From contig JAJGBQ010000002.1 in the NCBI GenBank assembly GCA_022457065.1, positions 4,526,001-4,590,000 on the forward strand: 64,000 nucleotides of DNA. The letters run 5' to 3'. Under the pieces are notes generated by a model, which was not told the DNA's origin, did not search any database, and saw only the letters and a program-made list of their open reading frames with translations. A program made the position numbers and the translations under genes. Source of the stretch: Curvularia sp. ZM96 (Eukaryota > Ascomycota > Dothideomycetes > Pleosporales > Pleosporaceae). Below are positions 43,601-55,500 of the stretch, one piece after another (within the stretch, counting starts at the first letter, position 1; every line of letters starts with the position of its first letter).

Positions 43601-45735
43601 CTTGGCAAGTGCTGGGCTTGGTATATCAGGGGATGAGTGGTGTGATTCTGAGTGAGCTGGATATGTACGGAAATAGTTGAGAAGTCTCAGCTATGTTAAC
43701 TTAATAGTTACATAGTTAGATAAAGGATGTCGCGCTTTCGATTATGTTCGGTCTTCGTTGAACTGCTCTTGAGTCGAGCCGGGATGAGAGGTGTAGGAAG
43801 CGGTATTGAACAAGAGAGTCATGCTTTTGTATCGCCTCTGGCTTTAGGATATTCGCTCTTGATGATATACTATAGTTTTTAGAACCAAAACCTTGTCTTT
43901 TACCTCTTAACTAAGAGGAGGATAAGTACATAAGAGTGTGCATCGATGTCTATTATGAGAAGAAGATCAGCTAAGCAAGGTGAAATCCCTACGCTGCCTA
44001 CGTAAGAAGGTGATGCATCATGCAGATTAAATAGCGCATCCTGCTCGCATACTGCAACAAGTTCTTCTTGCGTGTATGGAATTCACGACAAATTTCGAAT
44101 AGATTGAGGTATGAGCGCTTTATGAACTGGCTTCTTCAAGCGTGAGTGATTCGCACCATAACATAAAAGTCTTTAGAATATAATTTTTTAATCAGATTGT
44201 TAGTGTGATATTTCAGTCTAGAGCTCCAGCAATATAGAATTAGCATCGTCGAGGATGACGGTAAAGATTTCAAGTTACTGTCCAGTATCGTTTTAAGACG
44301 AGACCGACGTACACAAGATTGGCTGCCAAACTGCAGCTTGAGATAGTTAAGCCGAACGGGGGAAACTATACAAGAAACTTGCAGTTAATAAGAGAGTCAG
44401 ATGTGCTACTTGCAAATGTCTCGATTAAGTAACAATTGTCATGCAGAGGGTTGAGACACGTAGAAGTTCAAGTAGATCGCATATGAGACAGTCATTGTTG
44501 TTACAGTAGTAGAGACTTTTCACAGCGGAATTAAACAACATGCCTGCTAGATACTTATTCTATTACATTAGGGCTAAAAAAGATTTCTAAGACTCTACAC
44601 TAACTTGAATACACGTAAGAGTGGCACTTAGATGCAAGCTGATCGTATATCGACGGCCACCGTCAAGAACATGGTTGTTACACTTCAGATCATAGAGAAT
44701 CAGCTGGATAACCATGAAATTCAGAATTGAGGTAGCACATGCACACTTTCTCCCTCATCCAGAACAAGGGGTGCATTGCACAGACAACCTCCCCACCATG
44801 TTTTCTTAGTGGAAGTAAGACACAACCAACATACCAAGGCCCTCGTAGCGTTGCATGAACTTATGTCACCCATTATTGAAAGTTCGTATCCAACATACCC
44901 ACTTTTCCTCCTGAGTCAAAATTGGAGCATTATCTTTACACTTTGCTCGGGCGATGGTCACGTGCACTTCTATAACTCACGACCCAATTTTGGTACATTA
45001 TGATGATCTACACGAAGCACAGACATGTATCTAAATCTATTTCATCAAGGAATATCAGAGCGTTGTGGCGTTGAACCACAGCCATGTCAGCTGACTCAGG
45101 CACGTACTCTTCGTATCTGGGGTTGTTGAAGGTGGGGCGACCATCATTGCAACACCAGACATCAGGGTTCGATGATCGCCTCCTGTCTTCACATGCAATT
45201 ACTCTACACAACACAGTCTTGTCGTTCTTGTGCAACAACGATCTGTCCGAAACAACATTGTTAGTTCTCCCGGGTCTTTTTCTTGCCGACACACCGGAAA
45301 AGGCCGCTCAACAGCCAAAATGATGTCTTGGGAGGGGAAAGTCGAGCACGTGCTCGAATTGAAGCCGCCGCAGGGTTGATTACGACTTCTCCAACCCCAA
45401 TGTCAGGCCCACTCGTTCAAGAGGGTGCTCTCAGCGAGGGCCTACAGTGATTACGACGCCCACGCTTCCATTGTGGTGCTCTCATTCGAGGTAACGTGGG
45501 CGGCGCCATCTATCGAACGTGTCTGGCTGGCCAATCACAAGAGGGCTGAGCACCGCGTGGTCCTTCTTCAAGCTGCGACACAAAAGAGCCCACGCGACAC
45601 CCCCCAACCGTGACAATGCGCGCTATACATTGTTTTTATCGTCTGCTCGTCCCCTGCGAGCCGCCTTGTGCATTCCGTCACTCCCTCGATACGTCGTAAA
45701 GACCTTCTGCGAGCGAGCGCCTCTCCATCCCCGAC
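37671..45735. other. 8.1-kb gene-free region
   Basis: Lies between two divergently transcribed genes, so it includes both promoters. About 37.7-41.5 kb is GC-rich with many overlapping chance frames; about 42.6-45.0 kb is AT-richer with almost no open frame. Short simple repeats: a CACA/CTCA run near 38595-38640 and a TC run near 42667-42681. I see no transposon termini, tRNA or snRNA. A long regulatory region or long noncoding leader is plausible for the bHLH gene but is inference. Confidence 0.5.
45342..45357. promoter_or_regulatory. 16-bp palindrome centred on a CACGTG E-box, upstream of the bHLH gene
   Basis: TCGAGCACGTGCTCGA is a perfect inverted repeat around CACGTG, 378 bp before the bHLH start codon. 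A second CACGTG lies at 44959-44964. CACGTG is the expected target of class-B bHLH dimers. Autoregulation is an inference. Confidence 0.45.
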
Positions 45736-47064
45736 ATGCCTCGCCCAAACCTCCCTCCGACGCCACAGCCGTCGACCGACATCACAGGCAAGAGTGATGC
45801 CAACGCCCCTCAATTGGAGACCAGCTTCAACCTACCGCCTGCCGCACTGGGCGGTAGAGGAAGTGTTGCCAGTTCCTCGGTTTCTTCCGAAAATGCCTCA
45901 GACTCCTCGTATAGACCGCCGTCCCCAGCGTCGCCGGTAGCGACTTCCAAGTCGAGCCATTCCCGCAAGCGTTCCAATAATGCCGCTCAACAGAGCATTG
46001 TCACCAAGGATGACTATTCTCTTCCCCCTCCGCCTACCCGTTCGCGGAAGATCATCCAGATGAAACCCAAGGACACTCAAGAGTCGCCCAAGGCTTCAGC
46101 CCAATCACAGAGCGCAAAGACTACAACCACCGCTGCCAATGGCGGCAAGAAGAAGCAGGCCGGCAATACGACAGCCGCTGGACGAAAGATTGCGCGGAAG
46201 ACAGCACACAGCCTGATTGAGCGAAGACGGCGATCAAAAATGAACGAAGAGTTTGGCGTACTGAAGGACATGATCCCGGCTTGCCGGGGCCAGGAGATGC
46301 ACAAACTCGCCATCCTACAGGTATGTATTTGTAGTGTCTGGTTTAGATGTGCCTGCGCTAATCCCACCAAGGCGTCCATCGAATACATGCGCTATCTCGA
46401 GCGCTGCGTCTACGAGCTCAAAACCGCCAACTCACGGCGTGACTCCCCCTCGTCTGCTTCATCCGAACTGCCTCCACCACCAATTAGGCAGATGCGCGAC
46501 GATGACGAGGATGATATGGAGCAGGACGAAGAGATGGAGGACGCTGTATCACCTACCTATGTGGAGAAGCCCTCTTCCCAGCCCAGGTACTCCTTCGCCA
46601 ATGCCTCCCCCGCAATCTGCCCATCAGACCGAAGCGTATATACCCACTCCACTACCACTTCCCCAGCAATCATGCCCCATGATCACAACGGGCAGTACTC
46701 GGCGAACCCCTCCCCCGCGTTGCGACCATCCGACCCACACCATTACTCGCTTGCCCCATCATCCACTCGCTCCACCGTAACTTCGCCATCTATCCACCCT
46801 TCGCCTGCGTTCAGTGCTCACACACCAACTGCAACGTATTTCAGCAACCCATTCCATACCGGCCCTGCTAGCATGGGGCCAGTGGCGGTTGCTCCGGGCT
46901 CATCACATGGATCTGCCCAATTCTCCCTTACATCGCCGGCACTCAAGCCACAAGCCGATCGCGAAGACCAGGAGGCTACTGAAGCGTTGATGATGTTAAA
47001 CACCGATCGCCGAAGCTGGAGCGGGGCTAGGGGTATGAGTGTGAAAGATCTTCTGAGTGGATAG
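45736..47064 (+). CDS. bHLH transcription factor
   Basis: Exons 45736-46320 and 46372-47064 give 425 aa. Residues 1-140 are Ser/Pro-rich with a basic SRKRS patch. The bHLH domain follows: basic region RKTAHSLIERRRRSKMNEEF with His158, Glu162 and Arg166 in the H5-E9-R13 positions that specify CACGTG, helix 1 GVLKDMIP, loop ACRGQEMHK, helix 2 LAILQASIEYMRYLERCVYE. The intron cuts helix 2 between Gln and Ala. Next come an acidic stretch (DDDEDDMEQDEEMED), a long Ser/Thr/Pro region with repeated SPA-I/L-x-P/R motifs (ASPAICPS, TSPAIMPH, PSPALRPS, TSPALKPQ), and a conserved-looking end EATEALMMLNTDRR...GMSVKDLLSG. The EALMML motif resembles short C-terminal motifs of fungal repressors. The intron is 51 bp with no in-frame stop, so unspliced mRNA stays open. 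The specific orthologue is not recognised. Confidence 0.88.
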   Translation: MPRPNLPPTPQPSTDITGKSDANAPQLETSFNLPPAALGGRGSVASSSVSSENASDSSYRPPSPASPVATSKSSHSRKRSNNAAQQSIVTKDDYSLPPPPTRSRKIIQMKPKDTQESPKASAQSQSAKTTTTAANGGKKKQAGNTTAAGRKIARKTAHSLIERRRRSKMNEEFGVLKDMIPACRGQEMHKLAILQVCICSVWFRCACANPTKASIEYMRYLERCVYELKTANSRRDSPSSASSELPPPPIRQMRDDDEDDMEQDEEMEDAVSPTYVEKPSSQPRYSFANASPAICPSDRSVYTHSTTTSPAIMPHDHNGQYSANPSPALRPSDPHHYSLAPSSTRSTVTSPSIHPSPAFSAHTPTATYFSNPFHTGPASMGPVAVAPGSSHGSAQFSLTSPALKPQADREDQEATEALMMLNTDRRSWSGARGMSVKDLLSG

Positions 47065-48710
47065 GGTTCACCTGTTCGAGAGGCAAGGATTGCCCTGTCA
47101 TTCTGTTGGATTCATAAAACATGCAGTACCAAAAGAGTAGGCGGATCACTAATTGTTGTTTTGGCGCTGTTGGTTAGCTCTGTTTTGCAGCTCTTTAGAA
47201 CGATGCTTTTCATGCGTTACGTGTTCGTGTCACGGGTGCTGCCGAATTATGGTGGACGGGCCGGCGGATGAAAGTGAGGGTAATGACGGCTATGTTACGA
47301 ACTACCCATATCGAAAAGTCGAATTGATCTTTGCAACATCCAGACTCTTGCTGTGACGGGGATTGTTTGGGCTTGTCCAAACACTAAACATGAACCGCCG
47401 TTGTTGAGCCGTTCTCAAGTTCTAGGTCATGGAACCATTTAGCATCTGGCTAGTACCCGTCCGAGCATGGGTGATCCAGGTAAAACAGACGACGCGCGAA
47501 AGATGACCCTGCATTCGAAAATAATACACATGCGAATATCAAAGTGTGTCGAAATACGATAGGTGGCCTTTCGCTACCTGCGGAGTGTGCGCAACCAGGC
47601 TCGAGTCGTGTGTCACAAATGTCATAGACACGCCTCCCGATGTGATGTGGAATTAGGGTTGTCAGACACGTGTCGGAAATAGTACGGAGTACTCACGGAA
47701 TATTTCCTAAAGTTTATTTTCGCCATGTCGATGTCCAGTTGTGTTCTCGATTATGTCTATTTTTCTCGATTGTGCCTATTTTTCTCTGTTGGTCCTGTTG
47801 CTGACTGTACTGCACAATCGGAAGGGGTTCGATAGAGTGTTACGGTCCAAAAAGGGACTCGGTGGCACGGACGTAATCAGTACATAAAGTTGCCGAATCG
47901 AGTAATTTTAGGTTCAAATGTCATCCTTAAATTGGACAAGGGAGTTCCAAAGAGGAATAGTATGAGGCTGCGCAGAAAAAAAAATAGATGAGCATACAAG
48001 CCACTAACGATCTGGGGGCAACACAGCGATCTGGGGGCAACACAGCGATCTGGGGTCAAACGGCGTGCCCGAGCCCCTGCTGCTTTCGCCACAATCTAGA
48101 CGGGATTTTGGCTTGTTTCTGTAGGGCCCAGAAGTGTCTATTATAAGCTCCGTGATTGCTGGAGGGCTCGACTCTACCAAGGGGGTCCGAACACGCCATA
48201 TCCCAGACACACCCAACCAGCGCTGGCTCAGTTTTGGTCCAGAGGCTGGGAGAGTTTGCACCTACCTGTTCCAATGGCCTGATGAGATTGGATAGGGTAG
48301 GCTTGCTAGGGGAGGTGGCGAACGGACCTTTCTGCTAACTCGGTGACACGACGCTGTCTCATGCCCGGACTCAACGCCGTCTCATGCTCGGAGTCGACAC
48401 CGTCAAGATGGGCACGCTCTATCCTGGTTTGCCTCATTGCAAGGAGCTCTCGTGGTCCAAGTTCTGATGCTGGTCATGCATCTTTCGGACGTGTTCGGGG
48501 AGAATGGAGTCGGTGTGATGGTGAAGGGAGGCCATTGCTTGATGGGTCTTTGATATAAAACGGTCGTGGCCGTGGTGGACACATGAATCTCCAGTTTAAT
48601 CTATTATTGTGACGATTTGTTATGAGATTCTGAGTCAGTTTTTGTACAATTAGTCTTGCCGGACGTAGTATCAAACGAGTTGTAGCGAAGTGTTGCAGTC
48701 ACATATCAAG
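47065..48710. other. Intergenic 1.6 kb between the bHLH and MFS genes
   Basis: No credible coding sequence. Holds a 20-bp imperfect repeat near 47737-47790 (TCGATT-T/G-T-G-CCTATTTTTC type), a TACGGAGTA at 47683-47691, the 19-bp tandem at 48008-48060 and a roughly 23-bp imperfect repeat at about 48345-48400 (CGCCGTCTCATGCTCGGA type). The right end should be the MFS promoter. Confidence 0.5.
48008..48060. repeat. 19-bp tandem repeat, 2.8 copies
   Basis: CGATCTGGGGGCAACACAG occurs at 48008 and 48027 identically, with a third partial copy from 48046 carrying one change. Confidence 0.92.
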
Positions 48711-50550
48711 ATGGCTTCTTTTGCCGAAGTCAACCGACCACATTCTAGCAGTGGGTCAGAGACACTGGGCTCGGAGACAGGTAGCTCAGTCACGTATATT
48801 TCGGATTCTGAGAGCAGAGATGAGCGGATCCAAGAAAAGGTATGTAACATCTAAGAGTACAAGAACTTCCTCGTATCCGACATCTAGGTCTTGGCATTTT
48901 CACAAAATAGTGTGGATAAATTTATGCCAATATGTATATCAATGTAGTAAGAAGCTGACGATACTTAGAAGTTCGAGAGCATCGACATCAACACAACCAG
49001 TGACGCCGATGACATCGAAAAAGGCGCCTCGGAAGTGGATATTGAGAAGAACGAAATCTTCGTAGAAGTGTATCCTCTCTCCGACCTGGACAACAACCTT
49101 GTAGGCTGGGACTCTCAAGATGACCCTGCCAATCCCCGCAACTTTTCCACATCGAAGAAGTGGCTGCTCCTAAGCCTGGTTTCAGTCATCACTACCCTCA
49201 GCCCGATTTCTTCGTCTATCTTTGCACCCGCTACACCCTTCATTAACGCGGAGTTCGGAAACACATCTCAGCTTCTGGCCTCATTGACTGTCCTAGTCTA
49301 CATCCTTGGCTTCTCAGTTGGAATCTTGACTCTCAGCCCGCTTTCCGAGATCTACGGACGCTACTGGGTGCTGAACCTCTCGAGCGTCGTCTGGTGCGCT
49401 TTTACGTTCGGATGTGCGTTTGCACCAAGCCTCGGAGGCCTTATCACCATGCGGTTCTTTGCTGGCGTAGGTGGTAGCGCATGTCTTACTATCGGGACGG
49501 GCGTCATTTCCGACCTGTTTGTACCGGTGCAGCGTGGCCTGGCAGTGAGTATCCTGTCTATGGGTATCTTGTTCGGGCCGATTCTGGGCCCTATCGCCGG
49601 TGGCTTCATTGCTCAGCGGATTGGCTGGCGCTGGAATATGGGCGTTATCCTTATCGCTGGCGTTCTCTTGACAAGCAGTCTTTTCGCTTTCAGCTGTGAA
49701 ACATACCACCCAGTTTTACTCAATCGGAAGACGCTCCGCCTCCGTACCGAACTCAAACGCCCTGAACTCCAGAACATCATGACCTCTGGGAAAGACCAGA
49801 CGGCCGTGAGCGCCAGCAGTATCTTTTGGAATAATATCACGCGCCCGCTGCAGATGCTCGTGAAGTCGCCCATCGTATTCCTCTGCTCACTGTACATGGC
49901 ATTCTTGTTCAGCTTGCTCATGCTGCTTTTCACCAGTATCACACCCGTCTTCATCGACACATACGGCTGGTCGCCCGAAATGACAGGCCTGGCGTATTTA
50001 GGCATCGGTGCCGGAAACTGCTTAGGCCTAGCTTTCGTTGCCAAAACTAACGACGCAACAATCATCCGTCTTACCAAGAAAAACAATGGCGTTTATGAGC
50101 CGGAAATGCGACTACCGGCATGTATGTTCTTTGGGCTTTTGATTCCCATCTCTTTCTTCTTGTAAGGGTTTCTCTCCACTTTTGGCTCTCTGGATACTAA
50201 TGGAGATATGTAGGCATGGCTGGACCGCTCAATACCACTTGCACTGGATCATTCCTATTGCATCACTGGCTCCTTTCGGAATCGGTCTCATGGGCATCTT
50301 GGCTCCTTTACAGACCTACATGATTGACTGTTTTCCACAGTACGCCGCGTCTGCTGTTGCTGGCATGACCGCTCTCCGCTGCCTAGTTGGGGCCGTGCTG
50401 CCACTTGCTGGGCCGCACATGTATGAGGCTCTAGGCCTGGGATGGAGAAACAGCATAATGGGCTTCATAGCTGTGGCGTTTATTCCTGTGCCGGTGTTGT
50501 TGTATTTTTATGGCAAGGTGGTAAGAGAAAAGTATCCTGTAAAATTCTAG
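48711..50550 (+). CDS. MFS transporter, DHA1 (drug:H+ antiporter-1 / polyamine-type) family
   Basis: Exons 48711-48839, 48969-50161 and 50214-50550 give 552 aa. Introns of 129 and 52 bp have GTATGT and GTAAGG donors and GCTGAC and ACTAAT branch sites. A Ser-rich cytosolic N-terminus precedes the typical entry WDSQDDPANPRNFSTSKKW. About twelve hydrophobic segments follow. The loop LSPLSEIYGRYWVL after TM2 is motif A, MRFFAGVGGSACLTIGTGVISD is TM4, and GPILGPIAGGFIAQRIGWRW is antiporter motif C, which marks the 12-TM DHA1 group (Flu1/Tpo-like). The central loop has KTLRLRTELKRPELQN, and the C-terminal half ends with LGLGWRNSIMGFIAVAFIPV. These proteins export drugs, polyamines or secondary metabolites from the plasma membrane; the substrate cannot be read from sequence. 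No biosynthetic cluster adjoins it. Confidence 0.9.
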
Positions 50551-50940
50551 GATGTGAGCTGTGCTTTTCTCTAAGTCAAAAAGTTATACCGGTCTTATGA
50601 TATCAGCATGGAGTTAAGGATAGAAATGTGCAGTAGACTTTTTGGTTTCGGGGTCTGCAATCAGGACACTGGAGGATCTAGTGGGAATCTGTCGGCTTTT
50701 CGACATAAGAATGACATTGTTATGAATGAGTTATCTTCTAAGCTTCTTCAATTGAAAAGCGATATTGAAAGTCGTAACCATGCTGAATATGTAAGCCGTG
50801 GGTTCTGCTATGGGATGGCTACCGTTTGCTGAACGACGGAATGCGGTCTTCGCTGCGGACCACCGAGGATGGTCCGTGCACCAAGGGACCTCGAACTCTA
50901 ACAACTTTCTAGTGACGGTGGTCTCCACCCAACACTCATC
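50551..50940. other. Intergenic: MFS 3' end and zinc-finger gene promoter
   Basis: 390 bp with no recognisable coding sequence or repeat. Confidence 0.5.
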
Positions 50941-51830
50941 ATGGCCGAATACTGGAAGTCAACAGTAAGCAGAATAAATGAATCACCATGCGCATCAGCA
51001 GCTAACGAAATTCTCAGCCAAAATACTGGTGCAAGTTTTGCTCAACCTATGTAAAAGATACCAAGTTTGAACGCGCGCAACACGAAGCGACCGGTCGCCA
51101 CCAAGGCAACATCCAACGCAGTCTCAAAGGGCTTCATCGCGAGCAGGAGATCGAGAAACGCAACCAAGCGCGCGCGCAGGCAGAAGTCGCACGCCTTAAT
51201 GGTCTTGTACCCTCGGCTTCGGGTCCATCAGTCGCGACGGGTGTAGGCGGCAAGCCCACATTCGAGAAGCGGCCTGAGAAGAAAGCGACGGTAGAAGACA
51301 GGAAACGGCAATGGGAACAACTAGCGGCTATGGGTATTGCGATACCCGGAGCTGCTCGCGGTGACCTGGCAATAGCGGGAGAATGGAAGACAGTGTCGGA
51401 GGAAGTAGTTGGAGAAGTCAACGAGGATGGCGAGTTCAAGGCGACATCTTTAAACAAGGGTGTACGGAAGCGACCGCTTGATGAGGAGGAAGAGGAGCAG
51501 AAAGCTGCCGGAGAGTTGATTACGAAGAAAAAGGGTTGGGGAAACACGTTCAAGAGCTTTCCAGGCAGCAAGGGCGGCGACGAAGATATTGAGAGCTTGT
51601 TCGGGAAGAAGAAGCCGGTTGTAGAGACGCAGCCTGAGGTGAAAAAGGAGGAGCAGGACGATGGCGTGAAGGCAGAAGTGGACGAAGATACCGATACGAA
51701 AACACTTAGGGACATACCTACTGCAGAAGAGGCCAAGGCTCAAGCTGCTGAAGTGGAAGTTAAGAAGGAAGAGGAGGACGCACCGGCTGCACCAGCGGTC
51801 GTCTTCAAAAAGAGGAAGAAGGTGAAATGA
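50941..51830 (+). CDS. U1-type zinc-finger splicing protein, WBP4/FBP21-like
   Basis: Exons 50941-50964 and 51018-51830 give 278 aa. The first exon encodes only MAEYWKST, and a 53-bp intron with a GTAAGC donor and GCTAAC branch site follows. Residues 1-40 read MAEYWKSTPKYWCKFCSTYV, then KDTKFERAQHEATGRHQGNI, a matrin/U1-C-type C2H2 finger (CxxC ... H-x5-H). This opening is diagnostic for WBP4/FBP21 and related spliceosomal B-complex proteins. A coiled, charged stretch (HREQEIEKRNQARAQAEVAR) follows, then a Glu/Lys-rich tail with KKKGWGNTFKSFPGSKGGDE and a basic end FKKRKKVK, a likely nuclear signal. No WW domains are visible, unlike in animal FBP21, which is common for fungal members. Confidence 0.85.
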
Positions 51831-52573
51831 ACGGCTCTCAACATCGACTTGTAATACAGATTGATGCTTCAGAGTCCGACTCACTAACTTTGGCCTCCAC
51901 AAGCTCCGCACCATTCCACGTTAGTTTTCCTGGAGCGTCGATAATCACAGTACGAGAGACGCTCCCGGTGGGAACACCAACAGGAACCATTGGCTGCTCA
52001 TATGCTCATATGAATTGGGTGGTGGTTGAGCCTGTGTAACGCTATCAATCCAAACCGACCACAGAGATACGATAGAGGACTAGCGAGATGATTGTGTTGA
52101 GGCGCGAGAGACTGGTTCTAGCTACTACAGATGTTGCTAGTTTGGAACAAATATGAGAATGCTCAATAGCCAATAGGAAGATGAGAAGACAAAGGCGCGT
52201 CGACTTTACGCTCAACCAAGGAACGTCTGCCTACCAGACTGTTAGATTTCATAGCAATCTCATTCAATACCCAGCGCTAAACCAATACAAATGTGATGCT
52301 TTGTTCCAAGTTTGCCGTTACCTCCGTTCCCCAACTTTCCCGCTCGTTTAATACCCGCTTTCGATCGGCGCATGCACCTAAACCTTAAACCCCTGCCAAA
52401 ACGTCTGCCAAGCTGCGTCGACTGCGAGTTCGCGTCGCCAACGCTAGACAACTGTCGCGGTCCACCGAGACGTGCAGTTCGACTGCCATTGCCCAACCAC
52501 GCCCTCGTCCAAATACTGCCCTTTCATGGTCGCGTAATAGCATGCTAGAGCTGTTGGCAATCTTCACGCGACC
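51831..52573. other. Intergenic: HIR1 promoter region
   Basis: 743 bp between tandem genes. Open frames on both strands lack protein character. No clear operator recognised. Confidence 0.5.
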
Positions 52574-55500
52574 ATGCATCTCATTAAACCACAGTGGTTA
52601 ACACATCCCGGTGCGTTCACCTCTGTACAGGAACCGCGGTATCCTCCTCGGGTTCTATCACCATCTTGCTAACATTGGCTATCTGTGTAGGCGAACAGAA
52701 GGACTTTGAAGTATATAGTTGCCACGTTTCGCCAGATGGGTCGCGCCTGGCTACCGCTGCCGGAGGTTCGTTCACCCACCTGGGGTTATGGCGCGCGATG
52801 CGCTGCTCTCTGCGTCAGACTTGAACTAACACACATTATCCAGACGGATACGTACGCGTGTGGTCTACCGAAGCAATCCTAAAATCAAATGATCCAACAT
52901 ACACGAAACCCAAGCAGCTCGCTGCCGTGAGCCATCATTCGGGCACCATCCACGCCGTCCGCTTCTCCTCCAACGGCAAATATCTTGCATCCGGTGCAGA
53001 CGACAAGATAGTATGTGTCTATGCACTTGACAAGAATGCGCCTACACACGCGGCGTTTGGTGGGTATACATGGTACAGAGAGGGGGAGCAACCGCTGACA
53101 GATTCGTAGGGTCAAACGAGCCCCCGCCCGTCGAGAATTGGCGCGTCATCCGCCGCCTCATCGGACACGACAATGATGTTCAAGATCTGGGCTGGTCATT
53201 CGATTCTTCTATATTGGTTTCCGTAGGCTTGGACTCAAAAGTAGTTGTCTGGTCAGGGCATTCCTTTGAGAAACTGAAGACGCTCTCCAACCATCAGAGT
53301 CATGTCAAGGGCATAACATTCGATCCGGCGAACAAATACTTTGCGACTGCGAGCGACGACCGAACAATCAAGGTTTACCGATTTAACTCCCCGCCGCCAA
53401 ACGCGTCACAACAAGACCAGGTCAATAATTTTGTTTTGGACCACACAATCACCGCGCCCTTTCAAACCTCCCCGCTTACCACATACTTCCGCCGTTGCTC
53501 ATGGTCGCCAGACGGTGCCCATATTGCTGCCGCAAACGCTACAAACGGTCCGGTCAGCTCAGTCGCTATTCTTTCACGTGGATCGTGGGATGGAGATATC
53601 AGTCTTGTTGGTCATGAAGGGCCTGTTGAGGTTACTTCGTTTTCCCCAAGACTGTTCTACAGAGAACCACCACGTCCGGAAAAAGATGGAACCGTTACGC
53701 AACCGACCGTAACTATTGTTGCATGCGCTGGACAGGACAAGTGTCTCAGTGTGTGGAACACGAGCTTCCCCAGACCGTTTATGATTTCGCAAGAGCTGGC
53801 AGGAAAATCGATATCTGACTTGGCATGGTCGCCAGATGGAGAGACGCTGTACGCAACCAGCTTGGACGGTAGTATCATGACCCTCGTCTTCGAGGCAGGC
53901 GAGCTAGGATATCCTGCAACTCTTGCAGAGAATGAAAAGACCCTTGCCAAATTCGGCGCTGGCAGAAGGGTCGGCATTATTGAGGGTACAGATGCGCTAC
54001 TCCTCGAAGAGAGCAGCAAGAGCGGGGAATTGAAAGGCGTGCAAGGCAGGATGGGTGCACTTATGGGTGATGGCGGCGCAGTGCAACCACCAACCATCAC
54101 AAACGGAACTAACGGCGTTGCTTCCTCGACCGCTACCACCAATGGATCCGCTGCCGCCGCCGCCGTCACACAGCCCCCAGCACCCACAGAACCTCCTGCA
54201 GATCAGAGGGTAGAGAAGCTGAAGCAAAGAGTGACGGTCACTAAAGATGGAAAGAAGCGGATAGCACCAATGCTGATGTCGTCTTCGTCAGGCGTTGGAG
54301 AATCCTCCCTGCCCAAGACACAACTCCTCTCCGCAACAACAATGTCTAGTGGCAGGAGTGACAATCCCCACAACATCCTCGATCTGTCGAAACCATATGA
54401 CGGTTTCCCCAAAGGCGGTCTCGCTACTTTGCTCATTGGAAACAAGAGGAAATTTGCTGATATTGAAGGAGATGAAGACAAGCAGGTTGAGAAAAGGTTG
54501 GCCGCTTCCGTAAAACCTGGGGGTGCGGCGATCGTGCTCAATAGCGAGAATGGCCTCATCCCACCCGCTGCTGCGCCGCCAAAGAACAATGATTCGCAAG
54601 AGCCGCCTAAAGTCCTTAGACCCGCCATTGTCAACCCATCGCTCAGTCTGGCTCAGGTGCGACTAGCTGTACCGAAGGTCAGGAGCGTAATTGTGCGAAC
54701 TATGGATGGCAGTGAACCACCGCAGAATGGTGTTGATACCAATACTGGAAAAGCGGACATATCAGACACTGTTATACTAGAAGCACGCAATGCCAGCGGC
54801 CCGTCGCGCACTGGACGACCACAAGATCACGACCCAACAAGATTGACATGTACCAGCAAAGGACAGTCACTTTGGCAGGACTTTTTGCCAAAAGCTGTGC
54901 TGCTGGTGACGGGCAATACGAACTTCTTCGCTGCCGCATGCGAGGATGGGTCCGTGTATGCATGGACGCCTGCAGGCCGACGGACACTGAACGCCATGAT
55001 TCTCGAGGCTCAACCAGTCATCATGGACTGTCGTGGCTGGTGGCTAATGTGCATAACAGCAGTTGGCATGTGCTACGTCTGGAACTTGAAGAGCATGGCC
55101 TCACCCCATCCACCTATTTCCCTGGCCCCTATCCTCGACATCGCAGCTTACGCACAAGGACCACACCTTACGAGATCACCTGGTATTGTATTCGCGCGCT
55201 TGAACTCAGCCGGTCGGATAACAGTAGCTATGTCGAATGGTGAGGGATACGCGTATAATCCCGATATGTACATCTGGCAACGCTTGTCGGAGCCATGGTG
55301 GGGTGTCACCAGTCAGTATTGGAATTCGACAGATTCTTCAGTCGGCAACATCCGCTCGTCACAAGACAAGGCCGCTGCGAAGGAAAAGGACGATCAGGTC
55401 TCTCCAGAAAACATCTCGGCGGGCATCATACCTGCTCTCGAGCGCAACACAACCAACCAATCCCTGCTTCAAGGTCGTGCATTCCACCTTCAGCGACTGA

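Noticed and set aside
45008..45292. 94-codon minus-strand frame before the bHLH gene
   Set aside because: No ATG context, family or splice partners; it may be chance. Too weak to list as a gene.
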